Shown here piece after piece: positions 33,501 to 46,200 of a stretch of DNA of 64,000 bases. The translations under genes were made by a program, and so were the position numbers. The notes under the pieces were generated by a model. It was given only the letters and a program-made list of their open reading frames with translations, ran no database searches and had not been told where the DNA came from. The stretch spans positions 8,370,001 to 8,434,000 of the forward strand of contig NC_088300.1 in assembly GCF_032854445.1 (NCBI RefSeq), written 5' to 3'. Source of the stretch: Liolophura sinensis (taxonomy: Eukaryota > Mollusca > Polyplacophora > Chitonida > Chitonidae). Within the stretch, counting starts at the first letter, position 1. Every line of letters begins with the position of its first letter.

Positions 33501-36500
33501 TGCCGTACAGTAAGGCTCGGGCACGTCGCCGTAAACGGGCTCAACGTAAACTCCTAAAGGATTACAACAAGGTCTCTAAAAGAGTTAGTGATGGGGAGAC
33601 CCATCTAGTTGACTTGTTGGAAGGTCTAAAACGTAAAGTGCGGGCTGGTGAGCAACAGGCTTATAAAGCAGCCGCCGTTGGTGCCAGTCAAGTGGCAGGT
33701 GGAAGGCGAGAACCCCACTCGCTATTTCTGTTCTTTGGAGAAGTCGCGTGCTACTGAAAAACTTATCCGCGAAGTAGCAACTCCTGATGGCCGTTCAGTC
33801 CGGTCCACCAAGGATTTATTGCAAGCCACATGCGATTTCTACCAGAGCCTCTTCACCTCAGAGGGAGTTGAGAGAAATTGCATGGAGGAGATGATCTCCC
33901 AGATCTCCCAGATCTTGCCTCCTCAGGAGTCCGCGATCTGTGAACAGCCGTTCACTTTGGAAGAGCTGCACTCTGCAGCAAAATCCATGACGCTGAACAA
34001 GTCCCCCGGTATCGATGGTCTTCCTGTCGAACTGTATTTGGCTTTCTGGGATGTGCTAGGCCCTATCCTGCTGGACGTTGCCAACGAGGCTTTTGAGCAG
34101 GGTGAGTTAACCGATTCAATGCAGCAGGCTCTTGTCAGGCTCGTTCACAAGCGGGGGCTAAAAGAGGACCTGCGGAATTGGAGGCCGATTTCACTCTTGT
34201 GTGCCGATTATAAGATCATTACGAAGGCGCTAACCCGCAGACTTGGATCCGTGATGGGCCTTGTTGTTCACAGTGATCAGACCTGTTCTGTGCCAGGGAG
34301 ATCAATTCTCACCAATAGCTTCCTTGTTCGGGACCTTATAGAGCTGGTCGAAGACGAGGATATCGAGGCGGCAATCATAAGCCTTGATAACGAGAAGGCT
34401 TTTGATCGTTTGGAATGGGCTTTTATGAACAAAGTCTTGGAGCGGATGGGGTTCGGGCCTGTTTTTTGTAAATGGATCCGGCTTCTTTACAAGTCTCCTG
34501 TTAGTCGTGTAATGGTGAATGGTTTTATTGGTGACCCTGTTCTCCTCGAGCGTGGAGTTCGCCAGGGCTGTCCTCTGTCTCCCCTGGTTTACCTTCTGGC
34601 CGCAGAGGTTCTTGGGGTGGTTGTGAGGTCTTCTGACATGAAGGGAGTGAGAGTCCCTGATGTCGAAGAACCGATCAAAATCTCCCAGTATGCCGACGAC
34701 GCATCTCTCTTCGTGGGAGATGATGAAGACTTCCACATTGCTGAGACGGTCTTGAACAAGTACCAGAAAGCGTCTGGCTGCAAAGTCAACAGATCCAAGT
34801 CAAAAGGGTTATTCTTGGGTGCTTGGAAGGGTCGTGCCGATACTCCTTTGGGTATTGAATGGTCACCAGATCACGTCAAACTCTTGGGGGTAAAACAAGG
34901 TGCAAAAAACGCGGCTTCTGTTAACTGGAATGACCGCATCCAGAAGGTCGGCAGCACCCTCAAGGGGTGGAGCAAGAGAGGCCTAAGCATTGTTGGGCGA
35001 GTCCTTGTGTTAAACTTGCTGGCAATGTCGAAATTGTGGTATGTTGCCTCAGTCTTTGACTTGCCGGCGGATAAGGAGCACACATTAGTTGGGATGTGTC
35101 GGGATTTTTTGTGGAAGAGTAAAAAGCCTCTGGTCTCTTCCAAAGTTTGTACCCTCCCCAAGGCAAGTGGAGGTCTAGGCCTCGTAGATATCCCCAAGAA
35201 GGTTCAGTCCTTAAAGCTGGCTTTTTTGGAGCGGCTTATGTTGAGTTCGTCTCGGTGGGCTCAGGTAGGCCGGAGGCTTGTGGCGTCGAAAAGTGAACCC
35301 CACGCTGTGGTTGATTTTTTCCGGCTGCTTAAAGCTCCAACGCGTTTCAGTTCTCTTCCTCGGTGGTACTTCGACCATCTGAAAACCTTCTTTAAGCTGA
35401 AACGGACTGAGGCTGATCCGGTTTCGTGGCAGGAAGCTCTGGATCAGCCTTTGTGTGGAAATCCCTTAATTTTGGGAGAGGGTGGAAGACCCTTGATTCC
35501 TGGTAAGACGGCCACGCCCAGTTTCCGGCGTTTGTCGGATATTGTGGATGGAGGCACCAGAGTGTGGCTGGTCTTGGAGTCCGTCAATTGGCGTCACCTA
35601 GCAGCTGTGCGAAGGGCAATACCGAAGGCATGGTTCAGTCTGCCGGATACTGTCATGAATCCCAGCCGGACGAGGTATCAAGTTAATCAACAGGACCTTT
35701 CTCAGCTTTCCTCCAGGAGATGGTATCGGATCCTTCTGGTGGACAACAGCGTAACCCCCGCCGGAGTTCAGAAGTGGCAACAGTTGGGTTCGGTGCCATC
35801 GTCCTGGAGGAACTTGTTTTTATCGCTCTGGAAGTCTGGGGTAGACAACCGAGCTAAGGAGGCAGTTTGGCTGCTGTGGCACAGACAGTGGTGGGTCGGG
35901 CATAAGTTAGTCCGAGCAGGACTGTCTGCATCTGCCGACTGTCCTTTGTGCTCGTCTCAAGACGAGACCGTAGAACACCTTGTGTGGCATTGCCCGGTTG
36001 CGTCCAGCATGTGGCAGATGTTGGAACGGACAATTGGGCGCCTCCTCGGACGAGGGTTCTCGTTAAGCCTGGAAGATGTGTTGTGGGGGGACTTGAGACA
36101 AGTGCCTTCTTCATTGAAACCAGTCGTCAGAGATCAGGTGTTTCTTTGTATCTGGTCGATTTGGAGGCATCGGTGCTACGTGGTAGCACACAATCACGTG
36201 ATCGACCATCTTAAGGTGGTGCCCAGCCTTTTCCACAGGGACCTGCAGTACCACTTGCTGACTGTTTTTGAACGGCATCGCAGGCTGGGAAAGTTGGCGA
36301 CATTCAAGACCACCTGGTGTCGCAATTCTATTCTTTGCGTTCTGCGGAACGGTAGGCCCGTTGTCCAATTTTAATCTGGCAGTTGTTCGTTACCTGGTGT
36401 CATGACTTCACGTTTTCAGCAGTTCCGCCTATTCTGAGGCGGAAGTTTTACTGTAAATTTTAATGGATATTTGTTTCTTGTGTCTGTCCTGGCTCTATCT

Positions 36501-39500
36501 GTCTGCCGGTTGTGACGTTTTAGTCGTATAATGATGGGCTGGTCCTGTCGGTAAGGATGTAGGTATGTTTTACATACCGCGGACAGACTTGGTTCTGTTT
36601 TCCCACAGCCTAGATTGCTGTGGCGTACAAAAAAAAAAAAAATAGATAGATAGAGCTTTGTAGGTCGGACGTGTTGTCAGATCGCTCCATCTGTCAGACT
36701 TCATTTCTCTGGATTTCCAGTGATTTCTTGTGTGTTTCTGATACTCACAGATTTCTCTTGTCACGAACTATCCATTGATATAGTTTGTAGTCAGAAATTC
36801 TATATTTTTGACTAGTTTTTTGACGTTTTGCTGTTTGGCCAGCGTGGCCGGTGGGTTAGCCCGCGCGGCTTGGCTAAGGCACCAGTTGTCGTGGCCTGTG
36901 TTGGAGGCCTATACAGGTTACAGCATAGGACAGTGAACAAGGTCAGCTTGGCCGGTCGAGCTCCATTCATCCCGGGCTAGCAGGGCACACAAAGGCTTTT
37001 GTAACTAACTTGCAGCAAATTCGTGCACTCTTGCACGAAGTTTATTCGCCACTGTCACTAGACAGTTGATCAGTGAAGGGGTTGAGCACGTAGTGCAGTA
37101 CCTGACTGACAGTCCACACAGTTGGACGTGTCAGCCGGGTAGCGCTGGGCGTGTGTGTTTTTTTTTTCCACCACCAGAATGGCTTTCCGCATTAAAAGGC
37201 CTCTTAGCCTTAAATTGCGGATTAAAGGCAATATAAAAGCCATTGAAGTTTACCATGGGTTGCAGGAACGCATCGGCAGCGGACCCAAAGTGTTGAGGGG
37301 TTTGGTCCACGTTACTGGCGATCTGTGGAATGTCACTGTTGCCAATGAGGAGGTCAAGCAAAAACTGCTTAATGAAGATCTGGTGCTTAATGGAGTAAAC
37401 TGTCCGGTTTATGAAGTTGAGCAATCCAGAACTTTGGTGAAGGTGAAGAGCCCCTATGAGATTCCGGATGAACGGATAGGGGCTGCTCTCAAACAGTTTG
37501 GAACGGTGCACTCTGTCGAACGAGAATGCTACCTGTTCGACAGAACCTTGCAAAATGGGGTTAGGAGAATATGGATGAGCAACATTTCGTCCACCATTCC
37601 TGAAGAAGAATTCTTTTCGGTTACCAGTCTGGTACAGAGGGCAGGTGCGAGCTTGTCACCTGTGCCAGGCGACAGACCACCTAAAAAATGACTGTCCACT
37701 GAGAAACAAATGTTTGATTTGCAAGCAAGAAGGTCATTTTCAAAAGAATTGTCCTCAAGATCTGGACACTGAGAGTAGCAACAATGTTACAAGTAGTGGA
37801 GATGAAGATGACATCGCAGTTGCGATAGATGATAGCGGTAATAAGGACGACGAGGATATGAATAATGATGATCATGACAATGAGGAGGGAGATAATGACA
37901 GAAAGGATGACAGTGATGATGACACGGATGATAGTAATGAGGCTGAGGATGATTGTGAAATGGTGAATGGGGATACGGATGGTGGACAGGAGAGTAGCAA
38001 TGATGTTGTGGGTAATGATGATAAAAATGAGGTGAATGAGGCAGAGGACGGGAAGGATAAAGATGCTATGGACAATGGTAAGGACGGGCAGGAGGGTGGT
38101 AGGAATGAAGGGAGTAAAGAGGAGGAAAATGATGTGGACAATAATGCAGATAATGGTACTTCATCAGTTTCTAGCCAGGTCCAACAGGAGGAAGTATCGT
38201 TGAGTTTCACTGAACCGTTGGTTCCGTACAGCTCGACCGGTCAGTCTCCCGAGCAAGACTCTTCACAAGACTTGTGGAGTCAGTCATTTACCTTTTCCCA
38301 GCCAGTTGCAAAACAAGATATAAATGAATACTTATGGAGCACCGCTTCAGAGGCCATTTTTGTAGACACCCCAAAAGACCAAGTTAGCGGCATTGAAGCC
38401 TCTGGATCGGTTATCCCCATGGACGACACGACGTCGGAAATGGAGGATTCCGTTCCGGGAGAAGACCTAGACGAGTCAATGCCGGCATACGCTAACGATC
38501 AAGGCGAGGTTTTAGTCCCTGTTTCCACTTCTTTAGGAGTCCATTATCGGACCATGCGCCGCGACTCAAAAATTGAGAAAGTCAGGAAACAGAGGAAAGT
38601 CATTTACCTGTCCCAGGAGGACTTTGCTGCACGCAAGGCTGCCCTGTACAAGAAGTCGAGAAAAACAAAACTTAAATAGATCCATAATGGCTCTGAATGT
38701 TGTCTCACTAAATTGTCAGGGTTTGCTTTCGGACTGGAAGCAATTTTCCCTTGGCCATACCTTCAGGTCATTAAAAGCAGATGTTGCTTTTCTACAAGAG
38801 ACGCATTTTACTGACGTCAATGACGTAACCCGGTTTGAAACAGCTGTGAAAGGGAAAGTTTTTTCCTCTTCCGGCTCGAATCATAGAGCGGGCACGGCTA
38901 TTGTGTTTCTTGCTTCTTTCCTCGCCTCGGGGACCATAGTGTCATCTGTCACTGATCCCGGTGGTCGTTGGGTCAAGGTTGAGGCGGAGTATTCAGGCTT
39001 TGATTTTACGTTTGTCGCCGTACATGCACCAACATATGTTCCTGACCGTCGTCGGTTTTTCCAAGGTCTAGAAAGTGTTCTGGGTGATTCAAACACCAAC
39101 GTCTTCCTGGCCGGCGATTTCAATTGCGTCTTCGATCCCCTAATAGATAGGCGAAGCACGGCCGCGGTAGCTTCTGATTCGTCTACTGCTCCTTTGGCAA
39201 CTTTGATAAAAGCATATTCTCTGTCGGATACTTTCAGGTTCCTTCATCCTGATGCCCATGAATACACTTGGACCTCGCCAACTGGTGCGCACTCTTCGCG
39301 TCTGGATAGAGTGTATTGTAGCAAGGATCTCCTTGGACATCTGGTTCATGCAGGTCATGAACCCACTGCCATGTCTGATCATACTATGGCCACAGACAAA
39401 TTTGATTCAGGGGACTGGGTAGAGAAAGGTCCGGGGTTCTGGAAGCTCAACGTCAGCCTGTTGAATGACGAAGAGTTTCACAAGAACATGCGAGATTATT

Positions 39501-42500
39501 TTGCCGCTTGGATGTCAGAGAGGGATTTTTTCAGGTCTGCTGCTGAATTCTGGGAGGAGGGCAAATCTGGGCTTAAGAGGGTGGCACTGTCGTACAGTAG
39601 GGCTAGGGCACGTCGCCGTAAACGGGCTCAACGTAAATTGCTAAAAGATTACAACAAGGTCTCTAAAAGAGTTAGTGATGGGGAGACCCATCTAGTTGAC
39701 TTGTTGGAAGGTCTGAAACGTAAAGTGCGGTCTGGTGAGCAACAGGCTTATAAAGCAGCCGCCGTTCGTGCCAGAGTCAAGTGGCAGGTGGAAGGCGAGA
39801 ACCCCACTCGCTATTTCTGTTTTTTGGAGAAGTCGCGTGCTACTGAAAAGCTTATCCGCGAAGTAGCAACTCCTGATGGCCGTTCAGTCTGGTCCACCGA
39901 GGATTTATTGCAGGCCACATGCGATTTCTACCAGAGCCTCTTCACCTCAGAGGGAGTTGAGAGAAATTGCATGGAGGAGATGATCTCCCAGATTTCCCAG
40001 ATCTTGCCTCCTCAGGAGGCCGCGATCTGTGAACAGCCGTTCACTTTGGATGAGCTGTATTCTGCAGCAAAATCCATGACGCTGAACAAGTCCCCCGGTA
40101 TCGATGGTCTTCCTGTCGAACTGTATTTGGGATGTGCTAGGTCCTATCCTGCTGGACGTTGCCAACGAGGCTTTTGAGCAGGGTGAGTTAACCAATTCAA
40201 TGCAGCAGGCTCTTGTCAGGCTCGTTCACAAGCGGGGGCCAAAAGAGGACCTGCGGAATTGGAGGCCGATTTCACTCTTGTGTGCCGATTATAAGATCAT
40301 TACGAAGGCGCTAACCCGCAGACTTGGATCCGTGATGGGCCTTGTTGTTCACAGTGATCAGACCTGTTCTGTGCCAGGGAGATCAATCCTCACCAATAGC
40401 TTCCTTGTTCGGGACCTTATAGAGCTGGTCGAAGACGAGGATATCGAGGCGGCAATCATAAGCCTTGATAACGAGAAGGCTTTTGATCGTTTGGAATGGG
40501 CTTTTATGAACAAAGTCTTGGAGCGGATGGGGTTCGGGCCTGTTTTTTGTAAATGGATCCAGCTTCTTGACAAGTGTCCTGTTAGTCGTGTAATGGTGAA
40601 TGGTTTTATTGGCGACCCTGTTCTCCTCGAGCGTGGAGTTCGCCAGGGCTGTCCTCTGTCTCCCCTGGTTTACCTTCTGGCCGCAGAGGTTCTTGGGGTG
40701 GTTGTGAGGTCTTCTGACATGAAGGGAGTGAGAGTCCCTGATGTCGAAGAACCGATCAAAATCTCCCAGTATGCCGACGACGCATCTCTCTTCGTGGGAG
40801 ATGATGAAGACTTCCACATTGCTGAGACGATCTTGAACAAGTACCAGAAAGCGTCTGGCTGCAAAGTCAACAGATCCAAGTCAAAAGGGTTATTCTTGGG
40901 TGCTTGGAAGGGTCGTGCTGATACTCCTTTGGGTATTGAATGGCCACAGGATCACGTCAAACTCTTGGGGGTAAAACAAGGTGCAAGAAACGCGGCTTCT
41001 GTTAACTGAAATGATCGCATCCAGAAGGTCGGCAGCACCCTTAAGGGGTGGAGCAAGAGAGGCCTAAGCATTGTTGGGCGAGTCCTTGTATTAAACTTGC
41101 TGGCAATGTCGAAATTATGGTATGTTGCCTCAGTTTTTGACTTGCCGGCGGATAAGGAGAACACATTAGTTGGGATGTGTCGGGATTTTTTGTGGAAGAG
41201 TAAAAAGCCTCTGGTCTCTTCCAAAGTTTGTACCCTCCCCAAGGCAAGTGGAGGTCTAGGCCTCGTAGATATCCCCAAGAAGGTTCAGTCCTTAAAGCTG
41301 GCCTTTTTGGAGCGGCTTATGTTGAGTTCGTCTCGGTGGGCTCAGGTAGGCCGGAGGCTTGTGGCGTCGAAAAGTGAACCCCACGCTGTGGTTGATTTTT
41401 TCCGGCTGCTTAAAGCTCCAACGCGTTTCAGTTCTCTCCCTCGGTGGTACTTCGACCATCTGAAAACCTTCTTTAAGCTGAAACGGACTGAGGCTGATCC
41501 GGTTTCGAGGCAGGAAGCTCTGGATCAGCCTTTGTGTGGAAATCCCTTAATTTTGGGAGAGGGTGGAAGACCTTTGATGCCTGGTAAGACGGCCACGCCC
41601 AGTTTCCGGCGATTGTCGGATATTGTGGATGGAGGCACCAGAGTGTGGCTGGTCCTAGAGTCTGTCAATTGGCGTCACCTAGCAGCTGTGCGAAGGGCAA
41701 TACCGAAGGCATGGTTCAATCTGCCGGATACTGTAACGAATCCCAGCCGGATGAGGTATCAAGTTAATCAACAGGACCTTTCTCAGCTTTCCTCCAGGAG
41801 ATGGTATCAGATCCTTCTGGTGGACAACAGCGTAACCCCCGCCGGAGTCTAGAAGTGGCAACAGTTGGGTTCGGTGCCATCGTCCTGGAGGAACTTGTTT
41901 TTATCGCTCTGGAAGTCTGGGGTAGACAACCGAGCTAAGGAGGCAGTTTGGCTGCTGTGGCAGTGGTGGGTCGGGCATAAGTTAGTCCGAGCAGGACTGT
42001 CTGCATCTGCCGACTGTCCTTTGTGCTCGTCTCAGGACGAGACCGTAGAACACCTTGTGTGGCATTGCCCGGTTGCATCCAGCATGTGGCAGATGTTGGA
42101 ACGGACAATTGGGCGCCTGCTTGGACGAGGGTTCTCGTTAAGCCTGGAAGATGTTTTGTGGGGGGACTTGAGACAAGTGCCGCCTTCATTGAAACCGGTC
42201 GTCAGAGATCAGGTGTTTCTTTGTATCTGGTCAATTTGGAGGCACCGGTGCTACGTGATAGCACACAATCACGTGATCGACCATCTTAAGGTGGTGCCCA
42301 GCCTTTTCCACAGAGACCTGCAGTACCACTTGCTGACTGTCTTTGAACGACATCGCAGGCTGGGAAAGTTGGCGACATTTAAGACCACCTGGTGTCGCAA
42401 TTCTATTCTTTGCGTTCTGCGGAACGGCTGGCCCGTTGTCCAATTTTAATGTCGCAATTGTTCGTGACCTGGTGTCATAACTTCACGTTTTCAGCAGTTC

Positions 42501-43236
42501 CGCCTATTCTGAGGCGGAAGTTTTACTGTAAATTTTAATGGATATTTGTTTCTTGTGTCTGTCCTGGCTCTATCTGTCTGCCGGTTGTGACGTTTTAGTC
42601 ATATAATGATGGGCTGGTCCTGTCGGTAAGGATGTAGGTATGTTTTACATACTGCGGACAGACTTGGTTCTGTTTTCCCACAGCCTAGATTGCTGTGGCG
42701 TACAAAAAAAAAAAAAAAAAAAAAAGATAGATAGATAGAGCTTTGGAGGTCGGACGTGTTGTCAGATCGCTCCATCTGTCAGACTTCATTTCTCTGAATT
42801 TCCAGTGATTTCTTGTGTGTTTCTGATACTCACAGATTTCTCTTGTCACGAGCTATCCATTGATATACTTTGTAGTCAGAAATTCTATATTTTTGACTAG
42901 TTTTTTGACGTTTTGCTGTTTGGCCAGCGTGGCCGGTGGGCCAGCCCGCGCGGCTTGGCTCCGGCACCAGTTGTCGTGGCCTGTGTTGGAGGCCTATACA
43001 GGTTACAGCATAGGACAGTGAACAAGGTCAGCTTGGCCGGTCGAGCGCCATTCATCCCGGGCTAGCAGGGCACACAAAGGCTTTTGTGAATAACAGGCAG
43101 CAAATTCGTGCACTCTTGCACGAAGTTTATTGGCCACTGTTCATTGATCAGTGAAGGGGTTGAGCACACAGTGCAGTACCTGACTGGCTGCCAACACAGT
43201 TGGACGTGTCAGCCGGGTAGCACCTTTGGGCGAGGG

Positions 43237-43293
<57 letters not shown>

Positions 43294-46200
43294 AACCAAC
43301 AGAATGGCTTTCCGCATTAAAAGGCCTCTTAGCCTTAAATTGCGAATTAAAGGCAATGTAAAAGCCATTGACGTTTATCATGGGTTGCAGGAACGCATCG
43401 GCAGCGGACCCAAAGTGTTGAGGGGTTTGGTCCACGTTACTGGGGATCTGTGGAATGTCACTGTTGCCAATGAGGAGGTCAAGCTAAAATTACTTAATGA
43501 AGATCTGGTACTTAATGGAGTAAACTGTCCGGTTTATGAAGTTGAGCAATCCAGAACTTTGGTGAAGGTGAAGAGCCCTTATGAGATTCCGGATGAACGG
43601 ATAGGGGCTGTTCTCAAACAGTTTGGAACGGTGCACTCTGTTGAACGAGAATGCTACCTATTCGACAGAACCTTGCAAAATGGGGTTAGGAGAATATGGA
43701 TGAGCAACATTTCGTCCACCATTCCTGAAGCCATATGGGTGGGAGCATCTTTTCGGTTACCAGTCTGGTACAGAGGGCAGGTGCGAGCTTGTCACCTGTG
43801 CCAGGCGACAGACCACCTAAAAAATGACTGTCCACTGAGAAACAAATGTTTGATTTGCAAGCAAGAAGGTCATTTCCAAAAGAATTGCCCTCAAGATCTG
43901 GACACTGAGAGTAGCGACAATGGGACAAGTAGTGGAGATGAAGATGACATCGCAGTTGCGATGGATCATAATGGTAATAAGGACGACGAGGATATGAATA
44001 ATGATGATCATGACAATGAGCAGGGAGATAATGACGGAAGGGATGACAGTGATGATGACACGGATGATAGTAATGAGGCTGAGGATGATTGTGAAATGGT
44101 GAATGGGGATACGGATGGTGGACAGGAGAGTAGCAATGATGTAGTGGGTAATGATGATAAAAATGAGGTGAATGAGGCAGAGGACGGGAAGGATAAAGAT
44201 GCTATGGATAATGGTAAGGATGGGCTGGAGGGTGGTAGCAATGAAGAGGGTAAAGAGGAGGAAAATGATGTGGACAAAAATGCAGATGATGGTATTTCAT
44301 CAGTTTCTAGCCAGGTCAAACATGAGGAAGTATCGTTGCGTTTCACTGAACCGTTGGTTCCGTACAGCTCGACCGGTCAGTCTCCCGAGCAAGACTCTTC
44401 ACAAGACTTGTGGAGTCAGTCATTTACCTTTTCCCAGCCAGTTGCAAAACAAGATATAAATGAATACTTATGGAGCACCGCTTCAGAGGCCATTTTTGTA
44501 GAAACCTCAAAAGATCAAGTTAGCGGCATTGAAGCCTCTGGATCGGTTATCCCCATGGACGACACGATGTCGGAAATGGAGGATTCCGTTCCGGGAGAAG
44601 ACCTAGACGAGTCAATGCCGGCATACGCTAACGATCAAGGCGAGGTTTTAGTCCCTGTCTCCACTTCTTTAGGAGTCCATTATCGGACCATGCGCCGCGA
44701 CTCAAAAATTGAGAAAGTCAGGAAACAGAGGAAAGTCATTTACCTGTCCCAGGAGGACTTTGCTGCACGCAAGGCTGCCCTGTACATGAAGTCGAGAAAA
44801 ACAAAACTTAAATAGATCCATAATGGCTCTGAATGTTGTCTCACTAAATTGTCAGGGTTTGCTTTCGGACTGGAAGCAATTTTCCCTTGGCCATACCTTC
44901 AGGTCATTAAAAGCAGATGTTGCTTTTCTACAAGAGACGCATTTTACTGACGTCAATGACGTAACCCGGTTTGAAACAGCTGTGAAAGGGAAAGTTTTTT
45001 CCTCTTCCGGCTCGAATCATAGAGCGGGCACGGCTATTGTGTTTCTTGCTTCTTTCCTCGCCTCGGGGACCATAGTGTCATCTGTCACTGATCCCGGTGG
45101 TCGTTGGGTCAAGGTTGAGGCGGAGTATTCAGGCTTTGATTTTACGTTTGTCGCCGTACATGCACCAACATATGTTCCTGACCGTCGTCGGTTTTTCCAA
45201 GGTCTAGAAAGAGTTTTGGGTGATTCAAACACCAACGTCTTCCTGGCCGGCGATTTCAATTGCGTCTTAAATCCTCTAATAGATAGGCGAAGCACAGCCG
45301 CGGTAGCTTCTGATTCGTCTACTGCTCCCTTGGCAACTTTGATTAAAACATATTCTCTGTCGGATACTTTCAGGTTCCTTCATCCTGATGCCCATGAATA
45401 CACTTGGACCTCGCCAACTGGAGCGCACTCTTCGCGTCTGGATAGAGTGTATTGTAGCAAGGATCTCCTTGGACATCTGGTTCATGCAGGTCATGAACCC
45501 ACTGCCATGTCTGATCATACTATGGCCACAGCCAAATTTGATTCAGGGGACTGGGTAGAGAAAGGTCCGGGGTTCTGGAAGCTCAACGTCAGACTATTGA
45601 ATGACGAAGAGTTTCACAAGAACATGCGAGATTATTTTGCCGCTTGGATGTCAGAGAGGGATTCTTTTAGGTCTGCTGCTGAATTCTGGGAGGAGGGCAA
45701 ATCTGGGCTTAAGAGGGTGGCACTGTCGTACAGTAAAGCTAGGGCACGTCGCCGTAAACGGGCTCAACGTAAACTCCTAAAGGATTACAACAAGGTCTCT
45801 AAAAGAGTTAGTGATGGGGAGACCCATCTAGTTGACCTGTTGGAAGGTCTAAAACGTAAAGTGCGGGCTGGTGAGCAACAGGCTTATAAAGCAGCCGCCG
45901 TTCGTGCCAGAGTCAAGTGGCAGGTGGAAGGCGAGAACCCCACTCGCTATTTCTGTTCTTTGGAGAAGTCGCGTGCCACAGAAAAACTTATCCGCGAAGT
46001 AGCAACTCCTGATGGCCGTTCAGTCCGGTCCACCGAGGATTTATTGCAAGCCACATGCGATTTCTACCAGAGCCTCTTCACCTCAGAGGGAGTTGAGAGA
46101 AATTGCATGGAGGAGTTGATCTCCCAGATCTCCCAGATCTTGCCTCCTCAGGAGGCCGCGATCTGTGAACAGCCGTTCACTTTGGAAGAGCTGCACTCTG

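Larger units (their letters stand above)
30555..36642 (+). mobile_element. Tx1-like non-LTR retrotransposon, copy 1
   Basis: About 6,088 bp from gagctttggaggtc after (GATA)3 to a 14-A tail. Layout: 537-base 5' UTR ending in a 27-T run, ORF1, ORF2, and a 3' UTR of about 255 bases. ORF1 and ORF2 each carry one frameshift, so the copy is dead although close to full length. RT motifs, an APE-type endonuclease and an ORF1 with CCHC knuckles place it in the L1 group, and microsatellite targeting fits the Tx1 clade. It is antisense to the CASD1-like gene, in its first coding intron. Confidence 0.95.
36653..42725 (+). mobile_element. Tx1-like non-LTR retrotransposon, copy 2
   Basis: About 6,073 bp, same layout as copy 1, ending in a 22-A tail. 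It has the most private 5'-UTR differences, including a small insertion near 37058-37067, and only a 10-T run before ORF1. ORF1 and ORF2 are both broken. It lies head-to-tail between the other two copies. Confidence 0.95.

Noticed and set aside
34302-34736. 144-codon frame antisense to the LINE RT, repeated in all three copies
   Set aside because: It follows ORF2 codon bias on the opposite strand and lies across conserved RT motifs; no independent motif or start context.
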